A DNA stretch of 39,620 bases. Origin: a virus. The stretch is taken from IMG/VR virus record IMGVR_UViG_3300036909_000234, positions 1-39,620 of that record; one strand, given 5' to 3'. Shown in pieces: positions 32,459 through 39,543 of the stretch. The notes beneath the pieces were generated by a model that saw only the letters and a program-made list of their open reading frames with translations, was not told where the DNA came from and searched no databases. The position numbers were made by a program, and so were the translations under genes. Numbering within the stretch: the stretch's first letter is position 1; every line of letters starts with the position of its first letter.

Positions 32459-32965
32459 ATGAAGAATGGTGTGATTTATCTTCTGAAATGCGTTGTCAGT
32501 GGGAAAGTTTATGTAGGCCAAACCACGCAACCTCTTCAGAAGTACCTGAGTTCATGTGTAAAAGAGGCGATGAAAGGCAGTAAGAACAAGCCTCATCTCT
32601 ACGCTGCCATCAGGAAATATGGAGAAGGAGATTTCTTCTGGTTTGTACTGACTGAGGCTTCTTCTCTTCGGCTGAACGATTTGGAAATTGCTTGGATAAG
32701 ATCACTTCAAGCCACTGACCGTCTGATCGGTTATAACATAGCTCTCGGAGGCGGATCTGTTCATGGAGAGTTTTTAACCAAGGAACATCGTAGAAAGATT
32801 GCAGCCAGCTGTACGGGATTGACACGATCACCAGAAACTCGAGAAAAGATGCGTCTCGCAAAGTTGAAGGAATGGCAAGATCAAGCCTTTAGAGACAAAG
32901 TTCTCAAAGGTATTCGTCAACCCCACAAGATTAACCGCATCAGTTTGGATTCAGGTACATCCTGA
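32459..32965 (+). CDS. GIY-YIG homing endonuclease
   Basis: 168 residues. GVIYLLKC (4-11) and VYVGQT (17-22) form the catalytic-core signature, with GYNIALGGGS closing the domain. The C-terminal part (TKEHRRKIAASCTGLTRSPE; TREKMRLAKLKEW) resembles NUMOD3-type DNA-binding helices. AT-rich compared with Ku. The gene ends inside a hairpin (32947-32969). Confidence 0.88.
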   Translation: MKNGVIYLLKCVVSGKVYVGQTTQPLQKYLSSCVKEAMKGSKNKPHLYAAIRKYGEGDFFWFVLTEASSLRLNDLEIAWIRSLQATDRLIGYNIALGGGSVHGEFLTKEHRRKIAASCTGLTRSPETREKMRLAKLKEWQDQAFRDKVLKGIRQPHKINRISLDSGTS

Positions 32966-33022
32966 ATCCCAGGAGCCGGACACACGTCACCTTCCCTCCA
33001 AGTTGTTGACGTCCGGCTCCTG
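32947..33022 (+). terminator. two consecutive hairpins after the second GIY-YIG gene
   Basis: Hairpin A: GGATTCAGG, loop TACAT, CCTGAATCC, overlapping the stop codon. Hairpin B: CAGGAGCCGGAC pairs with GTCCGGCTCCTG across 29 nt, followed by ATTATTTTC. B looks like a terminator; A could protect the 3' end or block ribosomes. Confidence 0.7.
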
Positions 33023-33044
33023 ATTATTTTCAAAGGAGCAGGAA

Positions 33045-33404
33045 ATGTATCTGAAAATGCTTGAAGAGGAAATGCGCACGAGTGATCACTTCACCAAGGA
33101 AAACTTTGGACTGCAGATCGGCGATGGTTACCCGGACTTGGTGCGTGAGATAGTCAAGAGCGACAACCTCACAGGACGTCTCTTGATCGGACTGATCACG
33201 TCTTCTCTTTCTGGAAGAGAATTGGCTCTTTCCATGAAGAAGGGTATGGCTGAAAACCATCTGGACATCGGCAGTGTTATCCTCCAGAACATCAACATCT
33301 TCGATATGCCGCTTTCCATGCTATACTGGGGAATCCAGATCGGACGGAAACTCGAACAGGAGTCGGCAAGGTCGCTTGCAGAACTTGAGAAGCAGGGCAA
33401 ATGA
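33045..33404 (+). CDS. unknown 119-aa protein
   Basis: Starts MYLKMLEEEMRTSDHFTKEN behind AAAGGAGCAGG. Contains a mixed segment (VREIVKSDNLTGRLLIGLIT) and a hydrophobic helix near 85-100 (FDMPLSMLYWGIQIG). A 4-bp overlap with the next gene. Family unknown. Confidence 0.7.
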   Translation: MYLKMLEEEMRTSDHFTKENFGLQIGDGYPDLVREIVKSDNLTGRLLIGLITSSLSGRELALSMKKGMAENHLDIGSVILQNINIFDMPLSMLYWGIQIGRKLEQESARSLAELEKQGK

Positions 33405-33724
33405 ACTTCGACGATCCGCAGTTGAAGGAATACCTGGAGCATTTCGACCAAGAAGTGCTCCCTGAGATGAGGAGTTCGAAGATCTGCTTCGTCCTGCTCA
33501 GCGATCACGTGGATGCCAAGATCTGCTTGGAGGTCGGCGCGGCGGTGCTTCTAGGCAAGCCGATGCTCGTCGCTACCCTTGGCGGTGCTGTCGTGCCAGA
33601 TAACCTGCGCAGGTTCGCATCCGAGATCATCGAATTGAAGGATGGAACTCCAGGAAAATTCAGTATCGAAAGCCAGGTTGCCATGAAGGATGCCCTGGAG
33701 CGTATGATTACGAAAGGTGTGTGA
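33401..33724 (+). CDS. nucleoside deoxyribosyltransferase-like (Rossmann-type) protein
   Basis: 107 residues. The pattern KICFVLLSDHVDAKICLEVG followed by AAVLLGKPMLV matches the conserved block of N-deoxyribosyltransferase/DRHyd-like proteins, where the Glu before Gly-x-Ala is catalytic. Members cleave or swap nucleoside bases; related small proteins occur in phage nucleotide metabolism and in defence conflicts. The N-terminal part is short, so a partial fold is possible. Coupled to both neighbours. Confidence 0.5.
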   Translation: MNFDDPQLKEYLEHFDQEVLPEMRSSKICFVLLSDHVDAKICLEVGAAVLLGKPMLVATLGGAVVPDNLRRFASEIIELKDGTPGKFSIESQVAMKDALERMITKGV

Positions 33725-33725
33725 T

Positions 33726-34101
33726 ATGGGTGGACTGTACAACATGCTGTTCGGAGTGAATCCGGCCTCCCACGTCATCCTCGCCACGCTGGGTCTCAAT
33801 GTTCGCGATGTGGGTCGGTTCCGTGACTGCTATGTCGCCAACGGAGAGATTGCAGTCTACACTCGCAATGGAGGCGGCAACCGCGAGGAGTACCAGGAGA
33901 TCATCGACAAGCTGGCTGAGCATCCCTGCTACCTTCGGGACGCTGACGATGAGTTCGACTGCACCCTACTGCACGATCTACTTCCGGTATCCCGAGGAGT
34001 GGGCTGAGGATCTCAAGAAGATCGAGTCCAGCATTCCCTTTGATCCGGATGCCCGGTGGAAGGCCATGCTGGATGCGATGAAAGCCAAGGAGCCGGTATG
34101 A
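33726..34101 (+). pseudogene. small conserved phage protein with a +1 frameshift
   Basis: Frame 1 from ATG 33726 reads MGGLYNMLFGVNPASHVILA, later VYTRNGGGNREEYQ and DADDEFDCT. The protein sense then moves to the next frame (YCTIYFRYPEEWAEDLKKIE, ending KAKEPV with a stop at 34099-34101). The switch lies in a CCC run (33964-33966): skipping one C restores one frame. The joined protein (about 124 residues) matches the order I associate with a common phage family. Without the shift, frame 1 ends at 34007. A mutation, a sequencing error or programmed shifting are all possible. Confidence 0.6.
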
Positions 34102-34292
34102 GCTCTAAGATTGGCATTATCATCACCAGCTACCATCCCGGAGAGTACAAGATCCACGCATCTCAGGGCCAGGGAGACATCGTTGTGAAGACCAAGAAAA
34201 CCTTGAAGAAGGCTATCAAGTGGATCAAGAAACACGATGGAGAGGCCAGCTTTGGCATTGAACTCCCAAATGGGACCTGGCACAAGTGGTGA
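34098..34292 (+). CDS. small basic unknown protein
   Basis: 64 residues from ATG 34098, which overlaps the previous stop (34099-34101). Starts MSSKIGIIITSYHPGEYKIH, then a Lys-rich helix (KTKKTLKKAIKWIKKHDGE), and ends FGIELPNGTWHKW. Basic charge suggests nucleic-acid contact. Unknown family. Confidence 0.6.
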   Translation: MSSKIGIIITSYHPGEYKIHASQGQGDIVVKTKKTLKKAIKWIKKHDGEASFGIELPNGTWHKW

Positions 34293-34297
34293 AACCC

Positions 34298-34594
34298 ATG
34301 AAGATGACTTGCTTGATGCACCGTGTGGTCTGTGGGTTCGGGTCGATGTGGGCCACCGACAAGATCTGTGTGGATTGTGGTCGGAGATTTGTCATGGGCC
34401 CATGGAATGCCATCATTCTTCCTGACACTCGCAAGAATGTTGTACTTGCCAACTATGCGGAGGGCATGCGCAAGAGACAGTTCCGTGGCGAGAAAGCAAC
34501 GACGTTAGAGGATATGTACAAGTTGTTTGATGTGCAGATGCCTACTGATCCCTGTGAAGCCTTGATGCCAGACTTGAAGCATCCAGGAGAATAA
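34298..34594 (+). CDS. zinc-ribbon-like unknown protein
   Basis: 98 residues from ATG 34298 (in-frame GTG at 34286 also possible). MTCLMHRVVCGFGSM and DKICVDCGRRF give Cys/His pairs like a zinc ribbon. A later helical segment (LANYAEGMRKRQFRGEKATT) is basic. Function unknown. Confidence 0.6.
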   Translation: MKMTCLMHRVVCGFGSMWATDKICVDCGRRFVMGPWNAIILPDTRKNVVLANYAEGMRKRQFRGEKATTLEDMYKLFDVQMPTDPCEALMPDLKHPGE

Positions 34595-34626
34595 CTGGAT
34601 CTGTCGTAACTGCCGTAGAGGAGTGT

Positions 34627-35118
34627 ATGAAGAAGATTTTTGTTGTAGTTGCAGACACGGTCACTGGTGCAAACGGCATCACCGTTGTGCAGCCGCTTGG
34701 CCGCCGTGTGGCCCAGGTTGCTCATGTGGTCAGCAAGGTTCGTGTAGAAATGCTCAAACATGCGCTCACAGGCATCATCAAGGGACTGGGATCCAGAGTT
34801 TCCTCCAAGGTAGGAATTCTTCCCGCCATCATCAAGATGCCGAAGATCATGTTTCAGCACATCACGGCAATCACCCTTGCAATGTTCGAACCCTATGCCA
34901 CCATCATCCTATCCTGCCGTGATTCGAAGGAACTGATCCATGTCCAACAACTTCTGGACAGATCTCTCTTTCACCCTGACCATGAGTCCTTCGAGGATTA
35001 TGATCAGCCGGACTACGGAGATGTGAACCTCCACGTCATGACAGCAATTGCCACTTGGCCGGTGGAGCCTGATCAGGTTCTGGGCATCACCGACTACCTG
35101 CCTCTGCTGTACAAATAG
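34627..35118 (+). CDS. peptidyl-tRNA hydrolase 2 (PTH2)-like protein
   Basis: 163 residues. GRRVAQVAHVVSK (25-37) resembles the catalytic helix of PTH2, where members have GKxAAQxaHA. The later FEPYATIILSCRDSKELIHV and the C-terminal TAIATWPVEPDQVLGITDYL fit its closing beta strand and helix. PTH2 releases tRNA from stalled peptidyl-tRNA. The middle (MLKHALTGIIKGLGSRVSSK) is longer than usual and the key residues are not all certain. A weak promoter-like site lies just upstream. Confidence 0.5.
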   Translation: MKKIFVVVADTVTGANGITVVQPLGRRVAQVAHVVSKVRVEMLKHALTGIIKGLGSRVSSKVGILPAIIKMPKIMFQHITAITLAMFEPYATIILSCRDSKELIHVQQLLDRSLFHPDHESFEDYDQPDYGDVNLHVMTAIATWPVEPDQVLGITDYLPLLYK

Positions 35119-35124
35119 GAGACT

Positions 35125-35463
35125 ATGAAGAAAGCTCTGGTTTTGTTGGGTTGTTTGATCGCTTCACATACAGTTATGGCAGAAACTGGAATTGCCAGTT
35201 TCTACGGTCGTGCTCATCAAGGCAAACTCATGGCCAACGGAAAGGTATTCAATGAGCACAAGATGACCGCAGCCAGCCGGACACTTCCGCTGGGTTCTCA
35301 TGTGAAGGTTACTTCGTTGAAGAGCATGAAGTCTGTGATTGTCACCATCACTGATCGTGGTCCTAGACTGAAATCGAGGGTGATTGATCTGAGTTACACA
35401 GCGGCTCAAGTTCTGGGAATGATCGCACAGGGCACTTGTCGTGTAATCATCGAACCCCTGTAG
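35125..35463 (+). CDS. RlpA-like exported double-psi beta-barrel protein
   Basis: 112 residues with a signal peptide (MKKALVLLGCLIASHTVMA, cleavage likely before ETG). The mature part shows the RlpA barrel: GIASFYGRAHQGKLMANGKV, KMTAASRTLPLGSHVKVTSL, and TITDRGPRLKSRVIDLS, with the Asp-Arg-Gly-Pro typical of the active cleft. Family members cut naked glycan strands of peptidoglycan. Export to the periplasm could aid lysis or entry. LLGC in the leader might be a weak lipobox. Confidence 0.85.
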   Translation: MKKALVLLGCLIASHTVMAETGIASFYGRAHQGKLMANGKVFNEHKMTAASRTLPLGSHVKVTSLKSMKSVIVTITDRGPRLKSRVIDLSYTAAQVLGMIAQGTCRVIIEPL

Positions 35464-35471
35464 GAGACGAG

Positions 35472-35684
35472 ATGTACGACGTTTATGAAGAAAACCGTTT
35501 CCTCCGCAAACGGGTGTTCCAACTCCAGCTTCAACTGGATGAGGAGGAGCGCAAGCGCAATGAAACCCTCGATCTGTTGATCAAGGGCGAGTCGATGCGT
35601 AGTCGGATGATGCTGAATGCAATCCTCGACGGTTGCATTCCCAACTGTGGCGATAGATTGTCACTTCCCGTTTCTTCAGAGTAA
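35472..35684 (+). CDS. small coiled-coil protein
   Basis: 70 residues from ATG 35472 (AGGAGACGAG upstream). One long charged helix (EENRFLRKRVFQLQLQLDEE, ERKRNETLDLLIKGE), then MRSRMMLNAILDGCIPNCGD. It follows RlpA by 8 bp; a spanin-like or lysis accessory role cannot be shown because there is no signal or lipobox. Confidence 0.6.
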   Translation: MYDVYEENRFLRKRVFQLQLQLDEEERKRNETLDLLIKGESMRSRMMLNAILDGCIPNCGDRLSLPVSSE

Positions 35685-35716
35685 CTGATATCTCATCCCA
35701 GAACGTAGAGTGAGCC

Positions 35717-35959
35717 ATGGACTGGATACCAATCAACACGCAGCAGCCTGAGATCAAGGTGATCCATGAGGAGTATGGCTTTCGTAACGTGGAGGTCATG
35801 CTTGACGACGACCAGATAGCCAAGGCTGAATTCCAGATTTGGAAGGGAGAGCGTGGTTGGATGGTTGAACTCCCTGATGAAGTAGGATTCTACGCTGAAG
35901 AAAACGGGATGAACAAGTTCAGTCACCCCAAGATCAAGATGTGGAGATATCTAACATGA
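35717..35959 (+). CDS. unknown 80-aa protein
   Basis: Starts MDWIPINTQQPEIKVIHEEY. Alternating strands and acidic turns (VEVMLDDDQIAKAEFQIWKG; WMVELPDEVGFYAEENG). ATGA overlap with the next gene. Family unknown. Confidence 0.65.
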   Translation: MDWIPINTQQPEIKVIHEEYGFRNVEVMLDDDQIAKAEFQIWKGERGWMVELPDEVGFYAEENGMNKFSHPKIKMWRYLT

Positions 35960-36480
35960 GTGACGATTTCGAACAGTCCGTACAGGCAAAAGCCAAGGAG
36001 TTGCTCGATCACTTCGCCGCGCTCAATGAGCGTACGAATGCCACTCGCAAGATCGCCTCTCCTCCTGAGGTCGGAATCATCTTCGTCTACGAAGGTCGCC
36101 TCCTCCTTGACACCACTCCTCTGACCGAGGCTGAAGACTTCAACGACAACAAGAACCTCCACTTCAAGGCTCACGCTCGTGGACACGATGCCTTCTGGAG
36201 CCAGCTGCAGCGTTTCGAATTGGTCCCCAAGGATGTCGAGTACGATGCTGTCCCGCGTGGCCGGGTGGTGTTTGATGTCAAGACCGGGAAGTTCAGCATC
36301 TTCCTCGACAAGTGCATCATGAAGGATCAGCGCATGGTGGACAAGATCGAGAACGAGATGAACCTCCCCTCCAGCAAGACGAATCCTCCAGTGCTTGACT
36401 CTCACTACAAGTGCCCGGGATGCAAGCCCAAGAAGTCCCCGGCTCAACTCAAGCAGGAAGAGGAAGACTGGGATTTCTAG
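35956..36480 (+). CDS. unknown 174-aa protein with C-terminal CPGC
   Basis: Starts at ATG 35956, overlapping the previous stop. Helical N-terminus (SVQAKAKELLDHFAALNERT), a beta-rich body (VGIIFVYEGRLLLDTTPL; RGRVVFDVKTGKFSIFLDKC), and a C-terminal CPGCKPKKSPAQLK with possible metal binding. No family recognised. Confidence 0.7.
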   Translation: MSDDFEQSVQAKAKELLDHFAALNERTNATRKIASPPEVGIIFVYEGRLLLDTTPLTEAEDFNDNKNLHFKAHARGHDAFWSQLQRFELVPKDVEYDAVPRGRVVFDVKTGKFSIFLDKCIMKDQRMVDKIENEMNLPSSKTNPPVLDSHYKCPGCKPKKSPAQLKQEEEDWDF

Positions 36481-36629
36481 TGAAAGACAATCCTTTGGAT
36501 GAGTCTGATTACAACAAATTCATGGAAGAACTGAGAAGTCGTCCACCAAACCCTAACAGTGACGCTGGCATACGCATACTGTGCCAAGATAGAAACAGAA
36601 GGTTCTCACCCATTCTTGAGGGAAAATAA
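36480..36629 (+). CDS. small unknown protein, GTG start
   Basis: 49 residues, starting with GTG at 36480 that shares a base with the preceding TAG. Starts MKDNPLDESDYNKFMEELRS, rich in Asp/Asn and Arg. Translation coupling supports it, but length limits certainty. The 130-bp stretch that follows (36630-36759) holds only very short frames, such as a 22-codon one at 36703. Confidence 0.45.
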   Translation: MKDNPLDESDYNKFMEELRSRPPNPNSDAGIRILCQDRNRRFSPILEGK

Positions 36630-36759
36630 ACCCAGATTTTGAGGGCAGGATGAGCGACACAGACCGTATTGATCTACCAGGCCGGCAATTGTCGAGTCAA
36701 TGATATGATCGGAGCCGTTCTTCCACCTGAGATCCTCCGTATCGCCAAGGAAGCAGTGA

Positions 36760-36960
36760 ATGTTCCCAGATGACCTTCCTCGATTCCGTGACTTCCACCA
36801 GACTCTCAGTGAGCGTGGCGAAGAGCGTGAGCCTCGCACTCCCACAGGCCGCAAGAAGTCCAATCCCAATCTCCAAAACATTCCTATTCCGCGAACTGCT
36901 ATCGGGAATGAGATCCGCCGTATCATGAAGACGTGGACTGGAGTGACCTATGAAAAATGA
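36760..36960 (+). CDS. short protein carrying a DNA polymerase A-type motif
   Basis: 66 residues. RTPTGRKKSNPNLQNIPIPR followed by TAIGNEIRRIMKTWTG closely matches the TGRLSS-xPNLQNIP block before motif A of family A DNA polymerases. Everything else of a polymerase is absent: no palm aspartates, no fingers. It is either a relic of a polA gene or a small protein that mimics this DNA-contact segment. Its end overlaps the start of the 205-aa gene by 11 bp. Confidence 0.5.
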   Translation: MFPDDLPRFRDFHQTLSERGEEREPRTPTGRKKSNPNLQNIPIPRTAIGNEIRRIMKTWTGVTYEK

Positions 36961-37567
36961 AGAAAGCGATCCACTAGGTGTCGGAAAATATGATGAATTC
37001 ACAGGTGGAGTCGTCAGCGATCTAGACGTCGTCCTTGATCCCTCCCTCGTGGAGCCGATCGAAACCAAGACTCTGTCGGAGAGACTTGAGATCGAACTGA
37101 ACAAGCAGGAAGTCAAGGGAGAAGAGGTCATCCGTCAGCCCAAGAAGTGGCCGGTTGCAACTGATGAACAGCGAGACACTGCACATGAGCATGACCCTGC
37201 TCAGTTCGGCCATGTGGAAGAGGGGGAAGACGAGAGCAGCATCGATTTGGACAACTTGTTCAAATCTATTGCTCCGATTGCATCGTTTCCTCGAGAGGAA
37301 CTGCTCCTCGACGCTCTCAAGGGAGTTCTGGACCTCCACAACAACATTGTCAGGGCGACTGTTATGTTCCTCGAGGATGACAAGCCTCATGGAGCCTGGA
37401 AGCATCTGAATCAGTCCAAAGGCGCGATGGAGTGCCAAGTGGTGGACGTCATCCGCGTGTTGTTCAACCACGACAAGGCCACCAGTCTGATTCTGGCTCT
37501 CGACATTGAAGAGCCTTCTGCGGAACAGGTCGTGGCTGAAGTACTGGAAGCACACGATGTAAATTAG
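36950..37567 (+). CDS. unknown 205-aa acidic protein
   Basis: Starts MKNEESDPLGVGKYDEFTGG. The first 110 residues are acidic and probably disordered (HVEEGEDESSIDLDNLFKSI); the C-terminal 90 are helical (ELLLDALKGVLDLHNNIVRA; GAMECQVVDVIRVLFNHDKA). It directly precedes the ligase promoter. No family recognised. Confidence 0.7.
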   Translation: MKNEESDPLGVGKYDEFTGGVVSDLDVVLDPSLVEPIETKTLSERLEIELNKQEVKGEEVIRQPKKWPVATDEQRDTAHEHDPAQFGHVEEGEDESSIDLDNLFKSIAPIASFPREELLLDALKGVLDLHNNIVRATVMFLEDDKPHGAWKHLNQSKGAMECQVVDVIRVLFNHDKATSLILALDIEEPSAEQVVAEVLEAHDVN

Positions 37568-37593
37568 CCGATTTGGCTCATTCTTCGGTAGAA
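37564..37593 (+). promoter_or_regulatory. phage promoter motif before the DNA ligase (TTAGCCGATT, then GTAGAA)
   Basis: Blocks at 37564 and 37588, 24 nt start to start. The ligase ATG (37600) follows just 6 nt after the second block, too close for a usual leader with a ribosome binding site. Confidence 0.65.
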
Positions 37594-37599
37594 TGAAGT

Positions 37600-38415
37600 A
37601 TGAGCCAGATCCGCCTAATGCCAGAGTTGCTTCAAGAAGAGCCGATCTCCTCTATTCAGAAGTACATCAAGGACAGCCGGTATGGCTTCCAAGAGAAGTA
37701 CAACGGCAAACGTCGTGTAATCATCCGCGACGGTGGCTATGTCTATTGCTTGAATAAAGAGAGCGAAGTTCGCGACCTCCCCAGAAGTTTGGCCGCCAAG
37801 CTCCTCAGTCATCCTCTTGACAGATTTGTCCTCGACTGCGAACTCATGCAGGACGAAAGCCTCAAGGTGTTTGATGCGCTCATCCTGGGCAAACACCTGC
37901 TGGGCGGCGAAGAGTACACCACTCGCCTGGACATGATCCGCACGGCATTCGGCAAGTTTGCTTACATCGAAGTTGCTTCGCTTGTAGTCACCGAAAGCGA
38001 GAAGAGGCAATTCGCGCAGCGTCTCGAAGGCGAGAATGCTGAGGGCATCGTAGTTCGCCGCCTGGATGCGACTTACAAGCAGGGTGATTCTCGTCAACAT
38101 TTTAAGATAAAATTTTGGAAGACAGTTGATACTGTTGTTATCTCATTCGAACGTACTGATGCAGCAGGTCATCCTACCAGTGTAAATATCGGATGCTACG
38201 ACAAGAAAGGTCAGCTTCAACGCATTTCAGGTGCCTCTCTGATAGGCAAAGATCCGAGCATTCGTCCTGGATCGGTTTTGGAAGTGAAATTTCTATACTC
38301 TACACCCACTGGTCACATAGTTCAACCGGCTATCTTGGGAGTCCGCGATGATAAGAGTCCGGCTTCCTGTACGATGGATAAAGTTCTCAAATACCGCAAC
38401 AAAAACTGGAAGTAA
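37600..38415 (+). CDS. ATP-dependent DNA ligase
   Basis: 271 residues: adenylation domain plus a small C-terminal OB-like part. Motif I EKYNGKR with nucleophile Lys33 (Asn for the usual Asp of KxDG); motif III near FVLDCEL (77-82); motif IIIa VFDALIL; motif IV EGIVVRR (148-154); motif V FKIKFWK (168-174). It resembles the ligase domain of LigD and other compact phage ligases. With Ku it could form an end-joining pair; nick sealing in replication is an alternative role. From about 38100 the DNA turns AT-richer, next to the GIY-YIG gene. Confidence 0.87.
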   Translation: MSQIRLMPELLQEEPISSIQKYIKDSRYGFQEKYNGKRRVIIRDGGYVYCLNKESEVRDLPRSLAAKLLSHPLDRFVLDCELMQDESLKVFDALILGKHLLGGEEYTTRLDMIRTAFGKFAYIEVASLVVTESEKRQFAQRLEGENAEGIVVRRLDATYKQGDSRQHFKIKFWKTVDTVVISFERTDAAGHPTSVNIGCYDKKGQLQRISGASLIGKDPSIRPGSVLEVKFLYSTPTGHIVQPAILGVRDDKSPASCTMDKVLKYRNKNWK

Positions 38416-38424
38416 CTGGCAGTA

Positions 38425-38453
38425 TTAGCCATTCAACTCACAGAATTGTGGAG
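38425..38453 (+). promoter_or_regulatory. weak promoter-like site before the third GIY-YIG gene
   Basis: TTAGCCATTC at 38425 and GTGGAG at 38448, spacing 23 instead of 24 and one mismatch in the second block; the ATG follows 5 nt later. It resembles the ligase promoter but is below the standard of the seven better copies. Confidence 0.35.
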
Positions 38454-38458
38454 TTTGA

Positions 38459-39082
38459 ATGCTTATCTATGTCGTCACCAATTCCATAAATGACAAAGTT
38501 TACGTTGGACAACATCGTGGCAATAGAGCAGAACATAGATTAAAGCGACATCTATACGAAGCAGCCCATGGTAGTCAAACTCACTTTCATCGAGCCATAA
38601 GGAAGTATGGAGCTTCCAATTTCCGGATACAAGTTCTCTGTAACGATGTTGGATCTTTGAAGGAATTAGACAATCTGGAACGTATCTGGATAATTCTACT
38701 TGATTCTAGAAATACAGGGTACAACCTGGCTCGAGGTGGATCATTTGAAAATCATGTGGGAGCCAAGGGTTACAAGCACACGGAAATCACTCGTAACCAG
38801 ATAAGTGTGGCCACTAAAGGAAGACAACCCTCTATTCCCAAAGGTAGTACCCGGTCTGAAGATTTCAAGAAGAAAATGAGGAAACCGAAATCGAAAGAAC
38901 ACAAGGAGGCTATGAAAGGCCCCAAATCTGCGTCTCACAGAGAGGCTATCAGAGCATCCAAACAGGTCATTTCAGAAGAAACTAGATACCGGCTTCGAAA
39001 ATCGGCTATCGCTAGAGGAATTCGTCAAAGATTAGCCAAAACCGAGCATCTAGCTGTAGAGAACAGTGAGGATACTCCATGA
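38459..39082 (+). CDS. GIY-YIG homing endonuclease
   Basis: 207 residues. LIYVVTNSINDKVYVGQH (2-19) is the GIY-YIG signature; the likely catalytic Glu is in LERIWI, and GYNLARGGS follows. The C-terminus repeats basic NUMOD3-like segments (HTEITRNQISVATKGRQPS; EDFKKKMRKPKSKEHKEAM; SASHREAIRASKQ). It overlaps the next gene by 4 bp, which is unusual for a recent intruder. AT-rich. Confidence 0.88.
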   Translation: MLIYVVTNSINDKVYVGQHRGNRAEHRLKRHLYEAAHGSQTHFHRAIRKYGASNFRIQVLCNDVGSLKELDNLERIWIILLDSRNTGYNLARGGSFENHVGAKGYKHTEITRNQISVATKGRQPSIPKGSTRSEDFKKKMRKPKSKEHKEAMKGPKSASHREAIRASKQVISEETRYRLRKSAIARGIRQRLAKTEHLAVENSEDTP

Positions 39083-39318
39083 GAACTTTTGATGTAATGG
39101 AAGACGGAGAAGAACGATCCAAAGCCACCTACTGCAGTTCCGAAGATGCTCTCAAATTGGAGGAGTGTCTACTACAAGTTCTCAACTTCATGGAAAATCC
39201 AGCGATAGGCACTTGGCCTTATATGGAAGGCACTGGATTTTACGACGACCTTGCCAAGCAGAAGAAGGCGATCCGTAATGTACTGACCGATGTAAGAAAG
39301 ATTGTGTTCAAGGGATGA
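39079..39318 (+). CDS. small unknown protein
   Basis: 79 residues. Starts MRTFDVMEDGEERSKATYCS, helical middle (EDALKLEECLLQVLNFMENP) and ends with a basic helix (KQKKAIRNVLTDVRKIVFKG). Family unknown. Confidence 0.65.
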   Translation: MRTFDVMEDGEERSKATYCSSEDALKLEECLLQVLNFMENPAIGTWPYMEGTGFYDDLAKQKKAIRNVLTDVRKIVFKG

Positions 39319-39321
39319 ATC

Positions 39322-39543
39322 ATGGCCGAATGGAACCAGTGTTTCTATTGTGGACGCACATTGAAGAACCGCAGAGAAATCACCGCAGATCACGTGGAAC
39401 CGAGTTCGATCGGAGGAGAGAAAATGGTGACCTCGTGTCGTGAATGTAACAACGCGAAGGGGTTTGAAACGCTGGATTGGTTTCGCGAGTTTTTAGGGGT
39501 AGAAAGATTCTTCGGAGAAAAGCGTGGATGGAAATCGTGGTAA
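39322..39543 (+). CDS. HNH endonuclease-like protein
   Basis: 73 residues. CFYCGRTL (7-14), then ADHVEPSSIGG (22-32), then SCRECNNAKGF (38-48): the Cys-pair, DH and C..CN..K pattern of small HNH nucleases of the McrA type. The zinc site is formed by the four Cys. It may be a free-standing nuclease or a homing or repair factor. It starts 4 bp after the previous stop. Confidence 0.8.
   Translation: MAEWNQCFYCGRTLKNRREITADHVEPSSIGGEKMVTSCRECNNAKGFETLDWFREFLGVERFFGEKRGWKSW

Noticed and set aside
34592-34620. Possible promoter copy TAACTGGATC with GTAGAG before the PTH2-like gene
   Set aside because: Spacing is 23 and the first block differs at three of ten positions, so it falls below the standard used for the listed copies; it may still be a weak site.
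35682-35710. Possible promoter copy TAACTGATAT with GTAGAG before the 80-aa gene
   Set aside because: Spacing is 23 and the first block is poor; similarity is only convincing in the second block.
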